From: Chitinophagaceae bacterium
Lineage (GTDB): Bacteria > Bacteroidota > Bacteroidia > Chitinophagales > Chitinophagaceae
Assembly (NCBI GenBank): GCA_017307755.1
Contig: JAFKGQ010000012.1
Location: forward strand, 496,001-560,000
Direction of reading: 5' to 3'
DNA: 64,000 nucleotides
This document shows, piece after piece, positions 1 to 8,836 of the stretch; position 1 is the stretch's first letter; every line of letters begins with the position of its first letter. Position numbers and translations under genes: made by a program. Under the pieces are notes generated by a model. That model did not search any database. It was not told the DNA's origin and saw nothing but the letters and a program-made list of their open reading frames with translations.

Positions 1-734
1 TTAAATTGTCCAATACCGGGGCTTTTGCACCCCGGGCCACCGTCAACGTGAGCTATCCCGGCAAGGCTATACAACCTTTGATCACCGTCGGTCAGCGGGA
101 GGGTACAAAATATTTTTATACACTGGATGGTACAATCCCTACAGAAACATCATCTATATATACGCAGCCTTTTACGGTGGACAAGACCGTTACGTTGTCG
201 GTGAGGGGTTTTAGGCAGGGAGGGCTGCCCGGTGCGGTGGCGGTCATCCCGCTGCAGGTGTTCGGCTGGACGCCTGCGATCAAGCCGGGCGCCACCAGAC
301 CCGGGTTGAATTATACGGCCTTTGAAGGTCCTGCCGGCGGACTTCATTCCATCCAGGATCTGTCAGGGCTGTCGCCTGCCGGTGCAGGCTCCATTGCCGG
401 TGTTTCTACAAAAGCGCTTACTCGGAAGGAAAATGCCGGTGCTGTGTTCGAAGGGTTTTTGAAGGTCCCTGCGGACGGTGTCTATACTTTTTATCTTTCT
501 TCCGACGATGGCAGCGGCTTGTGGATCGACGGGCAGACTGCTATCGACAACGATGGCCTGCATGGGATGGAAGAACATTCTTCCGTGCGTATCCCTTTGA
601 AAAAAGGATTTCATGTCATAAAGCTGGCTTATTTCAATGGGGCAGGCGACAGCGGTCTTTTGCTTCAATATGGGACGGAAGGACAGACTAAACGTCCCGT
701 GCCAGATGGCCTTTTCTTTCAACCTGCAAATTGA
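1..734 (+). CDS. C-terminal part of a secreted protein with chitobiase-C-like and PA14 domains (5' truncated)
   Basis: The reading frame is open to the left edge, so the true start lies outside the window; the TTG at position 6 is not a credible start. The visible part holds a beta-sandwich like the chitobiase/beta-hexosaminidase C-terminal domain (FYTLDGTIPTETSSIYTQPF, about residues 40-85). A PA14 module follows, with its typical YTFYLSSDDGSGLWIDG core near residues 160-180 and a PVPDGLFFQP end. In Bacteroidota these modules usually sit behind the catalytic domain of a secreted glycoside hydrolase, for example GH20 or GH29, and help bind glycans. The catalytic part is not visible, so the enzyme class is unknown. 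It ends 7 bases before the GH2 gene, so the two are probably co-transcribed. Confidence 0.75.
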   Translation, partial: KLSNTGAFAPRATVNVSYPGKAIQPLITVGQREGTKYFYTLDGTIPTETSSIYTQPFTVDKTVTLSVRGFRQGGLPGAVAVIPLQVFGWTPAIKPGATRPGLNYTAFEGPAGGLHSIQDLSGLSPAGAGSIAGVSTKALTRKENAGAVFEGFLKVPADGVYTFYLSSDDGSGLWIDGQTAIDNDGLHGMEEHSSVRIPLKKGFHVIKLAYFNGAGDSGLLLQYGTEGQTKRPVPDGLFFQPAN

Positions 735-741
735 TGATCCG

Positions 742-3174
742 ATGAAATATATTTTGGTTTTCTGCGCCCTGGTACTGGGGGGCGCCTGTATTGCACAACC
801 CGTTGCCCGTCAACATCTCAATTTCGACGAGGGCTGGAAATTCCACCTGGGTCATGCCACCGACCCGCACAGAGACTTTAATTACGGAATAGGAAATATC
901 CTTGCAAAAACAGGAGACGCCGCCCATACTGCTATCAGCATGGATCTTGATGACAAGGGCTGGGACTCCGTCCGGCTGCCTCATGACTGGGTCGTCACTC
1001 TTCCCTTTGCGCATGTAGCCAACGGTGATGTGGATGCACATGGTTATCATGCTGTCGGAGGCCTTTTCCCTGAGAACAGCATCGGCTGGTACCGGAAGAC
1101 CTTTGCCATCAGCCGGGCCGACTCGGGCAAACGCTTTGTCGTTCAGTTTGACGGCGTTTTCCGCGACAGCAAGGTATGGATCAACAACTGTTATCTCGGT
1201 GGTCATTTCAGCGGCTATAGCGGCTCGTCATATGACATCACCGATTTCGTACGGTTCGACGGAAAGAACACCATTGTAGTACGTGTCGATGCCAGTCAGT
1301 ATGAGGGGTGGTTCTATGAAGGTGCGGGGATCTACCGGCATACCTGGTTGAATGTGTACGACAACCTTCACATTGCGCAGGATGGAGGAGTATATGTACG
1401 TACTTCGTCCATGGGAGACAAGACGACGGTGACCGTGACTACAAAAGTAGAGAACAGAAATATACAGGCGGTGTCGGCTACTGTCATGACATATATTACG
1501 GACAGGACCGGGAAGAGGCTGGCGCAAAGTAAGGAGCAGCCCCTGTCGCTGGCGATAAATGGGAAAGGGGAGATCGAGGATTCGATGGCTTTGACGGGTG
1601 CTGAGCGATGGTCGCTGGAGAACCCGTATTTGTATCGATGTGTAGCTTTGATCAGGTCCGGCGGCAAGACCGTCGACAGTCTGACCGTGAAATTTGGCGT
1701 CCGTACGGTCACGGTGGACAAGGACAAGGGGCTTTTTCTGAATGGGAAACCCGTGAAGATACAAGGAGTATGTTGTCACCAGGACCATGCGGGGGTAGGC
1801 AGCGCCCTGCCGGATTATTTACAATATTACAGGATACAATTGTTAAAGGAGATGGGGGTGAACGGCTATCGCACCAGCCACAATCCTCCTACGCCCGAAT
1901 TGCTGGACGCCTGTGACAGTCTGGGCATGCTGGTGTTGGATGAGACGCGTCTGCTCAACAGCGGGACTGAATATGGCGCTGAATGGGAAAAGCTGATCCT
2001 GCGCGACCGGAACCATCCCTGTGTTTTTATGTGGTCCATAGGCAACGAGGAGTGGATGATCCAGACTTCCAACTGGGGCAAACGGATCGCGCAAAACCAG
2101 GTGCTCAAGCAACAGGAACTGGACCCTTCCCGTACGTCCACCTATGCTGCGAATGTGGGTAATGTATGGCATGGGGTGAATGAGGTCATACCTGTTCGTG
2201 GATTCAATTACAATCTCAATGGTCTGGACCCGTACCGTAAGGAGCACCCCGATCAACCCATCATGGGTACGGAGGTGGCCAGTACCGTCTCCAGCCGGGG
2301 GATCTTTTATAAGGATACCGTTAATGCCTATGTGCCGGATTATGATAGTGTCGCTCCTCCCTGGGCCAGCACAGCCGAGTATTGGTGGCGCATCGCCGCC
2401 GGGCGGGAATGGTTCATGGGAGGTTTTGCCTGGACGGGTTTTGATTACCGGGGAGAACCTACTCCTTATCGATGGCCGAATATCAACTCCCATTTCGGGA
2501 TCATGGATATGTGTGGTTTTCCCAAGACCGTCTACTATTATTACCAATCCTGGTGGACGGACAAGGATGTGCTGCACATCGCCCCCCATTGGAACTGGAA
2601 AGGGAGGGAGGGACAGTCCATACCCGTATGGGTCAATACAAATGCGGATAATGTAGAGTTGTTGCTCAATGGCAAGAGCCTGGGGAAAAAAGATATGCCC
2701 CGCAACGGGCACCTGGAGTGGATGGTGAACTATGCCCCCGGCAGACTGGAAGCCGTGGCCTATAAGAAGGGGCGGAAACTTACTGCTGTGGTGCAGACCA
2801 CCGGCGAACCGTACCGTATCGTGGTGCGGCCGGCAAAGAACAGTCTGACCGCCGATGGCAGCGATGCTGCTGTATTTAATATCACGGTAGTGGACAAGCT
2901 GGGGCTGGAAGTCCCCGACGCGTCGAACCTGGTGCATTTTTCCGTCACCGGCAATGCGCACATCATTGGGGTCGGGAATGGAGATCCCAGTAGTCATGAA
3001 CCGGATAAATACACCACGGGCGGCTGGCAGCGGCGTTTGTTCAACGGCAAGTGCCAGGTCATTATTCAGTCCGGGAGCGCCGGTCAGTCCGGGGCTCATT
3101 CCGGAGACGTCGGGTTTCGCGCAGAAGGCGAGGGGCTGCAGTCCGGGACGGCGACTTTGCGATCTATTTTTTAA
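742..3174 (+). CDS. GH2 family secreted beta-galactosidase-like enzyme (DUF4982 type)
   Basis: The 810-residue protein begins with a signal peptide (MKYILVFCALVLGGACIAQP). I chose the ATG at 742 because earlier starts in this frame run far into the preceding gene. Domain order is GH2 sugar-binding (about 25-190), immunoglobulin-like (200-300), TIM barrel (about 305-600), then DUF4982-like and Ig-like C-terminal domains. The GH2 acid/base motif SIGNEEW places the catalytic Glu at 436, and GTEVAST places the nucleophile at Glu511. Enzymes with this architecture usually remove non-reducing beta-D-galactose, less often another beta-sugar, so the exact sugar is inferred. The 3' end overlaps the convergent gene at 3164 by 11 bases, leaving no room for a terminator. 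Confidence 0.9.
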   Translation: MKYILVFCALVLGGACIAQPVARQHLNFDEGWKFHLGHATDPHRDFNYGIGNILAKTGDAAHTAISMDLDDKGWDSVRLPHDWVVTLPFAHVANGDVDAHGYHAVGGLFPENSIGWYRKTFAISRADSGKRFVVQFDGVFRDSKVWINNCYLGGHFSGYSGSSYDITDFVRFDGKNTIVVRVDASQYEGWFYEGAGIYRHTWLNVYDNLHIAQDGGVYVRTSSMGDKTTVTVTTKVENRNIQAVSATVMTYITDRTGKRLAQSKEQPLSLAINGKGEIEDSMALTGAERWSLENPYLYRCVALIRSGGKTVDSLTVKFGVRTVTVDKDKGLFLNGKPVKIQGVCCHQDHAGVGSALPDYLQYYRIQLLKEMGVNGYRTSHNPPTPELLDACDSLGMLVLDETRLLNSGTEYGAEWEKLILRDRNHPCVFMWSIGNEEWMIQTSNWGKRIAQNQVLKQQELDPSRTSTYAANVGNVWHGVNEVIPVRGFNYNLNGLDPYRKEHPDQPIMGTEVASTVSSRGIFYKDTVNAYVPDYDSVAPPWASTAEYWWRIAAGREWFMGGFAWTGFDYRGEPTPYRWPNINSHFGIMDMCGFPKTVYYYYQSWWTDKDVLHIAPHWNWKGREGQSIPVWVNTNADNVELLLNGKSLGKKDMPRNGHLEWMVNYAPGRLEAVAYKKGRKLTAVVQTTGEPYRIVVRPAKNSLTADGSDAAVFNITVVDKLGLEVPDASNLVHFSVTGNAHIIGVGNGDPSSHEPDKYTTGGWQRRLFNGKCQVIIQSGSAGQSGAHSGDVGFRAEGEGLQSGTATLRSIF

Positions 3175-6100
3175 GATAGAGTTTTTTAAAGACCCACTTT
3201 ACTTTTAGACCTACTTCCGAATAGGCATAGCCTGCGACGGTGGAGCTGGCGCTATTGCTGTGAAGATAATAGACGGATGCCTCGAAATTATTCACCGGTC
3301 TGTATCCAAGCGACAGCGTATACCTGTAGATATCCTGCGTGGACGCATTGTCTATCTTTTGAAACCCACCGGCGAGCAATGCCTGGTACAGCCATTTTTT
3401 TGTAGGAAGCCCGAGGTTTTCTATAGAGGCAAATAGTTCATAGCTGCTAAATTTATCAGGACTAAAATATTTCTCCGGTATCTGGCGGGTGAAATGCATG
3501 TTGTTGACATTGATGCCCGTCTTTATTACAGGGTCGTTCAGGAGATTGTAATACAAAGAAGCGAACAGCAGGCTGCGTTTGTTGTCATCGGAATAGGCGC
3601 TATAGTAGTACTGGGCATAGAGTCCCAGCTTAAAGGGGGTGCTCAGGTTATAAGTAGCGATAAAATTATCCATACTGATATTGCTGTTGATCAGCCCGGC
3701 GGTGAAGTTTTGGATGTCCGATCTGTAGCGTAGCTCCAGTATATGCCATCTGGCGATCTTAAACTCTGTCGCGATGTCCATGAGCAGATGACTCCTGGTA
3801 GTATCTCCTTTCAGTACAGCCTCATTGAGTGCGGCTGTCACCAGCCAAAACGGCTGGATGCGCCAGCGTACTCCTATTGTATAATTATCGTTGCCGGCCT
3901 TAGTGCCGTCGTACTTATTTTTTGCGTTCCTTGATCTGTAATCGAAGCTGATCCTTAGTGGGGAGATGATGTCGAAGGCGACTCCTGCAGCATAGTTCCA
4001 GGCCACATTGCCGCCCTGGTCGCTGCTTCTAAAGTCCTGGGTATATATGGAGGGGGCATGGCGGAGGGCCAGTCGTTGCATGAAGTCCCTGGCATCCTTT
4101 TGTCCCGGGTAATATTTAAGCGTGGCGTTTACATATTCCCTGGAGGCTTCATCCAGTTCCTGGGCAAACAGTACGTCTGCCGTGCCCAGGTTGGCGTCGA
4201 AGGAGGAGGGGCGTTGGGTCAGGACGGATTTGAAAAGCGCCAGGGAATGGCCAAAATTTCTTTCCCATGCCAGCAACATGGCACGTTTGAGGCTGACATC
4301 CGGGTGGTTGGGGTATTGACCTTCCAGGGAATCCAGCTCTTTAAAAGCCTGTTTGAATTGTTCATTCCATCCAAGCGCCGTGACCCTTCCCAGCCTGGCT
4401 TTGAGATAGGCGCCCGTGTCGGCTGCCGCCACCGCCTTGTCCGCATATTCCATCGCGGCCCTTTTATCTTTTTTTAGATAAAAGGCGTAGGAGATGCTCA
4501 GACAGGCGTTCACAACGTCCTGTTTACGGGTGATCATAGCCTGAAAAAGATGGATGGCCGGGGTGTATTCTTTCTGCATGATCAGCAATTGTCCTTTTGC
4601 ATACAGGCTTTCCTTATCGTCCCTGAAGTCGGAGAGATTCTGTTCCAGCAAACCTGCAGCAGGAGGGAACTGCTGTTTTTTTGCGTATTGGTCGGCCAGA
4701 CCCAGCCTGGTGTATTTAAGACTGAGGAGGGCGTTGGCATTGCCGGGTTGTATAGTCAACGCTTTATTGATATATAACAGGGCGGAATCGTATTGCAGCA
4801 GGGCGGAAAACGCATTTCCATAACCAAGGTTGGCGGGGAAGTTTCCCGGCTGCCGGGTGACAAGCCGGGCGTATTTCTGTCTGCCAAGGTCGTATTCTTT
4901 TGCCCACATACAGGCCTCTGCAACATTGAGTCCAATTTCAAAATCGCCCGGATATCGTTGCTCCAGACCTGCGAATATCTGTTGGGCCCCGGCAACATTA
5001 CCGGATAATCCCGTGGCCCGGCCATAGCAAAGCAGGGCGGTCCTGTTAGAGGGGTCGGCAGCCAGATAGTTCCTGAAAAAAAGAACAGCCTCCTGAAACC
5101 GGCCGGATTCCAGCATAGCAAACCCGGGTTTTAGCGCTTCCTGTGCACGACCCGGGTAGGGACAGAAGAAGATCGCCAGCAGCAACATTGCTTTGACCAA
5201 TCCGGCTCTGGTGTATTTTTTTTGCAGGATAAGCATCACTGTGATGACTGCCGTCATCAACCATATCTGTATGCTGATGACCTGCTGAAAGCTGTCATGC
5301 CAGTTCCAGATAAGAACAATTTGCAGCACGCCTCCCGCGATTGTGATCCAGACAGGCAATCTGCGTTCGAGGGATATATTGTAATATACGAATACGTTGG
5401 CGCAAGTAAAGAGTGCAGTGGCCAATGCATATCTCCATAACAACGGCGCGATGGAAATATAGGCGGGACCGAATAATATCCTCACCATCCATTCGGGAAA
5501 GAAAAAAGAAAAGGCGACGATGGCGCCCGACAAGAGGGCTACGACGGTCAATCCTCCTGCAAAATAGCTGAGATGAGGCTTGCCTTCTTTTTCCAGCCGG
5601 ATTACTATGGGGAATAGCAGGGTCACCACTGTCCAGGTGCCGAAATAGACAATCCTTCCTATCAAGGCAAGGGCCGCATACAATCCTGCTTCATCGGGCG
5701 GGAAAAAATGTTTTACCAGCATCGTATCGCTGTTGTTGATCAATATCTGGCTGCATTCGTAAACCAGGATCAGCAGCAGGAATCGCAGCAGAGAGGACCG
5801 TTCCGGCGAGGAATCGGTTTTTAATCGTAAATGATTGCCTGATACCAGCAGGGACGCCAGCAAAGACAGTGTAATGGCGACTGAAACACCTGTCGCGCCG
5901 GCGCCTGTCTTTATCGCAACGATGCTGAAGACCAGTCTCGACCACATTTCCACCTGGTAAGTGAGCGCCAGCTTTCCGTAACGTTCCCTGCCTTGTAAGA
6001 TCCCTCTGTTCATACTCATGATGAGGTACAGCGGCATCCCGGCGCCGAATATGGGGAAAAGCCACAAGGAAGATGTTTTAAAAAAGTGTTGCAGATAAAA

Positions 6101-6424
6101 GGAAAATAGCATGGAGCCGGCGGCCATGATAAGACCTGTATACAAAGCTATCCGTCTTAGCCAGGCAAGCAAGGGGCCCAGTTTATCCTGTTCTCCGCTG
6201 TGGTACAAGGCTGTGTACCGGGCGGCTGTCAGCTGAAATGCCAGTGCGATAAAGGATAACATCAACATCAAGGTCACCAGCAAACCGATGTCCGAAAATG
6301 CGGCGGGGCCCATCCAGCGTCCCAGGAACAGATTGATCAGATAATTTCCCAGGTTTACGACAAGTGTAGAAAAAAACAGCAATGAACCCTGTTTTACCAA
6401 TATATTCTTCCTTTGATGGCTCAT
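3164..6424 (-). CDS. Fusion of polysaccharide flippase with TPR and YaiO-like outer-membrane beta-barrel
   Basis: This is a single 1086-residue frame. Residues 1 to about 400 form a multi-pass Wzx/MATE-type oligosaccharide flippase (starts MSHQRKNILVKQGSLLFFST). A basic stretch and a signal-peptide-like segment (VKAMLLLAIFFCPYPGRAQ) follow near residues 410-428. Residues 430-790 are tetratricopeptide repeats, and about 798 to the end is a barrel-like domain of alternating aromatic and polar strands resembling YaiO-type proteins. In PelB, PgaA and BcsC a TPR-plus-barrel protein exports polysaccharide, but the inner-membrane part is a separate protein. An in-frame ATG near 5236 (about residue 397) would give a normal secreted TPR-barrel protein, so internal initiation or cleavage after PGRA is possible. 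The ATG start directly abuts the STAS stop codon, which implies coupled translation. Confidence 0.82.
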   Translation of the reverse strand: MSHQRKNILVKQGSLLFFSTLVVNLGNYLINLFLGRWMGPAAFSDIGLLVTLMLMLSFIALAFQLTAARYTALYHSGEQDKLGPLLAWLRRIALYTGLIMAAGSMLFSFYLQHFFKTSSLWLFPIFGAGMPLYLIMSMNRGILQGRERYGKLALTYQVEMWSRLVFSIVAIKTGAGATGVSVAITLSLLASLLVSGNHLRLKTDSSPERSSLLRFLLLILVYECSQILINNSDTMLVKHFFPPDEAGLYAALALIGRIVYFGTWTVVTLLFPIVIRLEKEGKPHLSYFAGGLTVVALLSGAIVAFSFFFPEWMVRILFGPAYISIAPLLWRYALATALFTCANVFVYYNISLERRLPVWITIAGGVLQIVLIWNWHDSFQQVISIQIWLMTAVITVMLILQKKYTRAGLVKAMLLLAIFFCPYPGRAQEALKPGFAMLESGRFQEAVLFFRNYLAADPSNRTALLCYGRATGLSGNVAGAQQIFAGLEQRYPGDFEIGLNVAEACMWAKEYDLGRQKYARLVTRQPGNFPANLGYGNAFSALLQYDSALLYINKALTIQPGNANALLSLKYTRLGLADQYAKKQQFPPAAGLLEQNLSDFRDDKESLYAKGQLLIMQKEYTPAIHLFQAMITRKQDVVNACLSISYAFYLKKDKRAAMEYADKAVAAADTGAYLKARLGRVTALGWNEQFKQAFKELDSLEGQYPNHPDVSLKRAMLLAWERNFGHSLALFKSVLTQRPSSFDANLGTADVLFAQELDEASREYVNATLKYYPGQKDARDFMQRLALRHAPSIYTQDFRSSDQGGNVAWNYAAGVAFDIISPLRISFDYRSRNAKNKYDGTKAGNDNYTIGVRWRIQPFWLVTAALNEAVLKGDTTRSHLLMDIATEFKIARWHILELRYRSDIQNFTAGLINSNISMDNFIATYNLSTPFKLGLYAQYYYSAYSDDNKRSLLFASLYYNLLNDPVIKTGINVNNMHFTRQIPEKYFSPDKFSSYELFASIENLGLPTKKWLYQALLAGGFQKIDNASTQDIYRYTLSLGYRPVNNFEASVYYLHSNSASSTVAGYAYSEVGLKVKWVFKKLYLKK

Positions 6425-6748
6425 TTATTCCATGAATACCAGCTTAAACCGCTGGTCGAATTTGGTGAGATGTAACATTTGCGCAAGGTTGCCGTGTGGG
6501 AGAAGCCGGACCTCCATGCTGCCGCCCTTCTCCAGGATAAATTTGTATATCTGTATGAGCACATTGATACCTGCAATATCCGCCTCTGACACCGCCGTCA
6601 TGTCTATGATGATATGGATGCGTCCATTGTCTATAAACAATAGGGCCTGCTCTTTTGCCCGTACGGCCTGCTGAGCCGTAAAACTGCCCATTATGGGGAG
6701 GACCCATGGGATGGCGTGTGATGTCGATCGTTGGAGTGTGCTATGCAT
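6425..6748 (-). CDS. STAS-domain protein (anti-sigma-factor-antagonist-like) lacking the usual phospho-serine
   Basis: This small 107-residue protein is a single STAS domain. The helix that normally carries the regulatory serine in SpoIIAA-like proteins (a D-S-S-G-type motif) reads EADIAGINVL here, so alanine 59 stands at the usual phosphorylation position. If the alignment is right, a partner kinase could not switch it off in the classical way. It overlaps the response-regulator-GT2 gene by 8 bases upstream and abuts the flippase-barrel gene downstream, which suggests it is made in proportion to both. It may act as a docking or scaffold subunit, but that role is inferred. No matching serine kinase or PP2C phosphatase is seen in the window. 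Confidence 0.8.
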   Translation of the reverse strand: MHSTLQRSTSHAIPWVLPIMGSFTAQQAVRAKEQALLFIDNGRIHIIIDMTAVSEADIAGINVLIQIYKFILEKGGSMEVRLLPHGNLAQMLHLTKFDQRFKLVFME

Positions 6749-7928
6749 TGGACTTGGAAGATTGGTTTCCGGGTTGATAATGCTTATAATGAAGGGCGAT
6801 CCTGGTCAGCTGCCCCACGATCCTGAGTGAGTCTTTCATCGAGAGCTTCGATCCTTCCGCGTGTATCCATCTTTTGAGTGGTTGTTCGTAGATGAGGCTT
6901 TTTACGGAATCTTTTCCATAGAATTTTTTCATCCTTAAAAAGATCTCTACGTCAAACAGCCAGCGGGTGATGAACGTCTCCTGGAATGTGTTCTCCGCCA
7001 CTTCCCTTTCCATTACTTTAGCCCCGCACTGTGTGTCCTGGAAGCTCATGCCCAGTATTTTCCGGATAAGGAGGTTGATGACCTTGCTGATAATCTGTCT
7101 GGCGCCGGCCCTGGTGATATTTGCGCCCACCCTGCTGATGCGGGATCCGCTCACCAGCTTGAAGTCCGAAGAAATAATGGTATTTACCAGGTCGTCAAAA
7201 TCCCGGAAGTCCGTCGAAAGGTCCGCATCCAAATAGCCTATGTAATCAAAATCCGGATCGGACACAAGCTGAAGGATACCTTGCCGTACGGCCTCCGCCT
7301 TGCCGCCATTCTTTGGCATATCAAACACACTTATATACTTTTCCCGGCCCTTTTGGAGCTCTTTCAGCACTGCCAGCGTATTGTCCTTACTGCCGTCATT
7401 TACAAAACAGAGATGATAGCCCAGGTTTATATCTGTGAAATCGGTGAATTCTTTACCCGACAGACGCTCCGCCTCGTTGTAACATGGGATTACCACCCCT
7501 ATGTATTTTTTTTGTATGAGCCGTTGTTTTGCCTGTTGTTCACCTACGGACGCCGGCGCATGGCCATAATGCCTGTGCAGCAACCGCTGGATGCGGGCCA
7601 TCACTTCCCGTATTCCGACGGGTTTTTCTATATAGTCATCCACTCCTATATCGAAGGAGCGCACGATAATGTTCTCGTCTTCGTTGGAGGACATAATGAT
7701 AGCTGGGACATTATCTTTTTTGGACAGACGGATGTATTCCAGCACTTCCAATCCTGTTTTCTCAGGCATGTGGTGATCTACCAGGATGAGCTGGGGCCGA
7801 AGCTGATCATACAGTTCGATGGCTTTTGAGCCGTTGGGGGCAGCAAAGACGTCATGTCCCTGTTGCTTGAGCTCGGCAACTACGGCGTTGCGTATAAATG
7901 CCTGATCGTCTGCTATTAGAATTTTCAT
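6741..7928 (-). CDS. Response regulator receiver domain fused to GT2 glycosyltransferase (DPM/ALG5-like)
   Basis: The protein has 395 residues from the ATG at 7928; an upstream in-frame start would add nine unlikely residues before MKILIADDQ. Residues 1-115 form a complete receiver domain with acidic pocket D7/D8, phospho-acceptor D51 (LILVDHHMPEKTG), S80 and K102. From about 145 to 380 there is a GT2 catalytic domain with VVIPCYNEAERL, a nucleotide-binding VNDGSKDNT and a DXD motif in YLDADLSTDF. It resembles polyprenyl-phosphate-mannose and -glucose synthases. Such enzymes charge a lipid carrier with one hexose for later use by membrane GT-C transferases, and a GT-C candidate lies at 12540-15584. 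Joining a receiver to the enzyme suggests direct control by phosphorylation instead of transcriptional control. It is the first gene of a three-gene operon. Confidence 0.88.
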   Translation of the reverse strand: MKILIADDQAFIRNAVVAELKQQGHDVFAAPNGSKAIELYDQLRPQLILVDHHMPEKTGLEVLEYIRLSKKDNVPAIIMSSNEDENIIVRSFDIGVDDYIEKPVGIREVMARIQRLLHRHYGHAPASVGEQQAKQRLIQKKYIGVVIPCYNEAERLSGKEFTDFTDINLGYHLCFVNDGSKDNTLAVLKELQKGREKYISVFDMPKNGGKAEAVRQGILQLVSDPDFDYIGYLDADLSTDFRDFDDLVNTIISSDFKLVSGSRISRVGANITRAGARQIISKVINLLIRKILGMSFQDTQCGAKVMEREVAENTFQETFITRWLFDVEIFLRMKKFYGKDSVKSLIYEQPLKRWIHAEGSKLSMKDSLRIVGQLTRIALHYKHYQPGNQSSKSNA

Positions 7929-8088
7929 GGCCGGGTATGTTTTGCAATGGGGCACCTGTCACGCTTATGCAAGCGTGCATTGGGATCAGAGTCGTAGAAC
8001 GGGTTGTTTATTTGGGAAGTACAGGAAGTGTGGGCATGACAAATATAAGAAATAATTTTAATTGTACTTCTTTAATATTGTAATCCGG
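7929..8088. promoter_or_regulatory. Divergent intergenic region with a 7-bp inverted repeat
   Basis: This 160-base spacer separates the leftward response-regulator-GT2 operon from the rightward DUF4184-GT4 pair, so it should hold promoters for both. It contains a perfect inverted repeat, CACGCTT at 7960-7966 and AAGCGTG at 7971-7977, with loop ATGC. The right half is AT-rich. I could not assign a convincing Bacteroidota -33/-7 promoter. The repeat could be an operator or an RNA hairpin in the leader of the leftward operon. Confidence 0.4.
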
Positions 8089-8835
8089 ATGCCTTTTACA
8101 GTTGCCCATATTGCAGCAGTATTGCCTTTTAAGAAAAGGACGCCGCAGTCCTTCTCTTTTACGGGACTGATCATCGGCAGTATGGTCCCGGATTTTGAAT
8201 ACTTTGCCAGGATGACATTGTACGGTCATTATGGGCATACGTTCTCCGGGATACTGATCTTTGATATGCCGATGGGGGTTCTGCTCTACTTTCTCTATCA
8301 TGCCGTAGTTCGTCGTCAGCTGATCAGCCATCTTCCCGGGCATCTGTATGCGAAATTTTCAGATGATGTTGATGTAGACTGGAAGACTTATTCCCGAAGA
8401 CATTTTCTCCTGATACTTTTGTCGCTGTTGACAGGGATCATGACTCACCTGCTGTGGGATGGTTTTACGCATGATGAGGAATATGTCGTTGCACGATATA
8501 TACCGTTGTTGCTGATGGATATCCATATCGCGGGATTTTCCTTTCCGTTGCATTCTTTATTGCAGGGGTTCAGCAGCATCGCAGGGATGGTAATACTGTT
8601 TTTTTTTATTTATCGCATGCCGGCCGGCGCCGGGGTGCAAACTTTATCGCGCCGGGAGCTGCTGCGTTTTTGGCTTATGATATCCATTTTTACAGTCATC
8701 CTGGACGTTGTGCGTTGGTGTTTGGGGGTGCCGAATGAGAAGCTGGTGGGCCAGTTTATCGTCATCGGTATGAGCGCGGGTATGCTTAGCCTGATCCTGG
8801 TATGCTTTTATTACAGTATTTCAAAATCACCGTAA
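8089..8835 (+). CDS. DUF4184 family multi-pass membrane protein
   Basis: The 248-residue integral membrane protein starts at the ATG at 8089 (MPFTVAHIAAVLPF), which matches the conserved N-terminus of DUF4184 proteins; the frame extends upstream to a TTG that I reject. It has about six hydrophobic segments. Conserved polar residues sit near membrane edges (AH at the start, GSMVPDFEYF, and THLLWDGFTH around residue 130), a His/Asp pattern reminiscent of membrane-bound metal hydrolases. The function of the family is not established. Its stop is 1 base from the GT4 start, so the two genes are almost certainly co-translated. Its place in the EPS locus suggests a role in envelope glycan handling, which is inference. 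Confidence 0.78.
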   Translation: MPFTVAHIAAVLPFKKRTPQSFSFTGLIIGSMVPDFEYFARMTLYGHYGHTFSGILIFDMPMGVLLYFLYHAVVRRQLISHLPGHLYAKFSDDVDVDWKTYSRRHFLLILLSLLTGIMTHLLWDGFTHDEEYVVARYIPLLLMDIHIAGFSFPLHSLLQGFSSIAGMVILFFFIYRMPAGAGVQTLSRRELLRFWLMISIFTVILDVVRWCLGVPNEKLVGQFIVIGMSAGMLSLILVCFYYSISKSP

Positions 8836-8836
8836 T

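Noticed and set aside
637..741. Upstream start for the GH2 gene
   Set aside because: It would overlap the preceding PA14 gene by about 100 bases and place 35 residues before the signal peptide; the ATG at 742 gives a normal signal sequence.
1843..3099. Long reverse-strand open frame (418 codons) inside the GH2 gene
   Set aside because: It lies antisense to a clear GH2 protein with intact catalytic motifs; its product has low-complexity proline and histidine runs and no recognisable domain. It is a compositional shadow.
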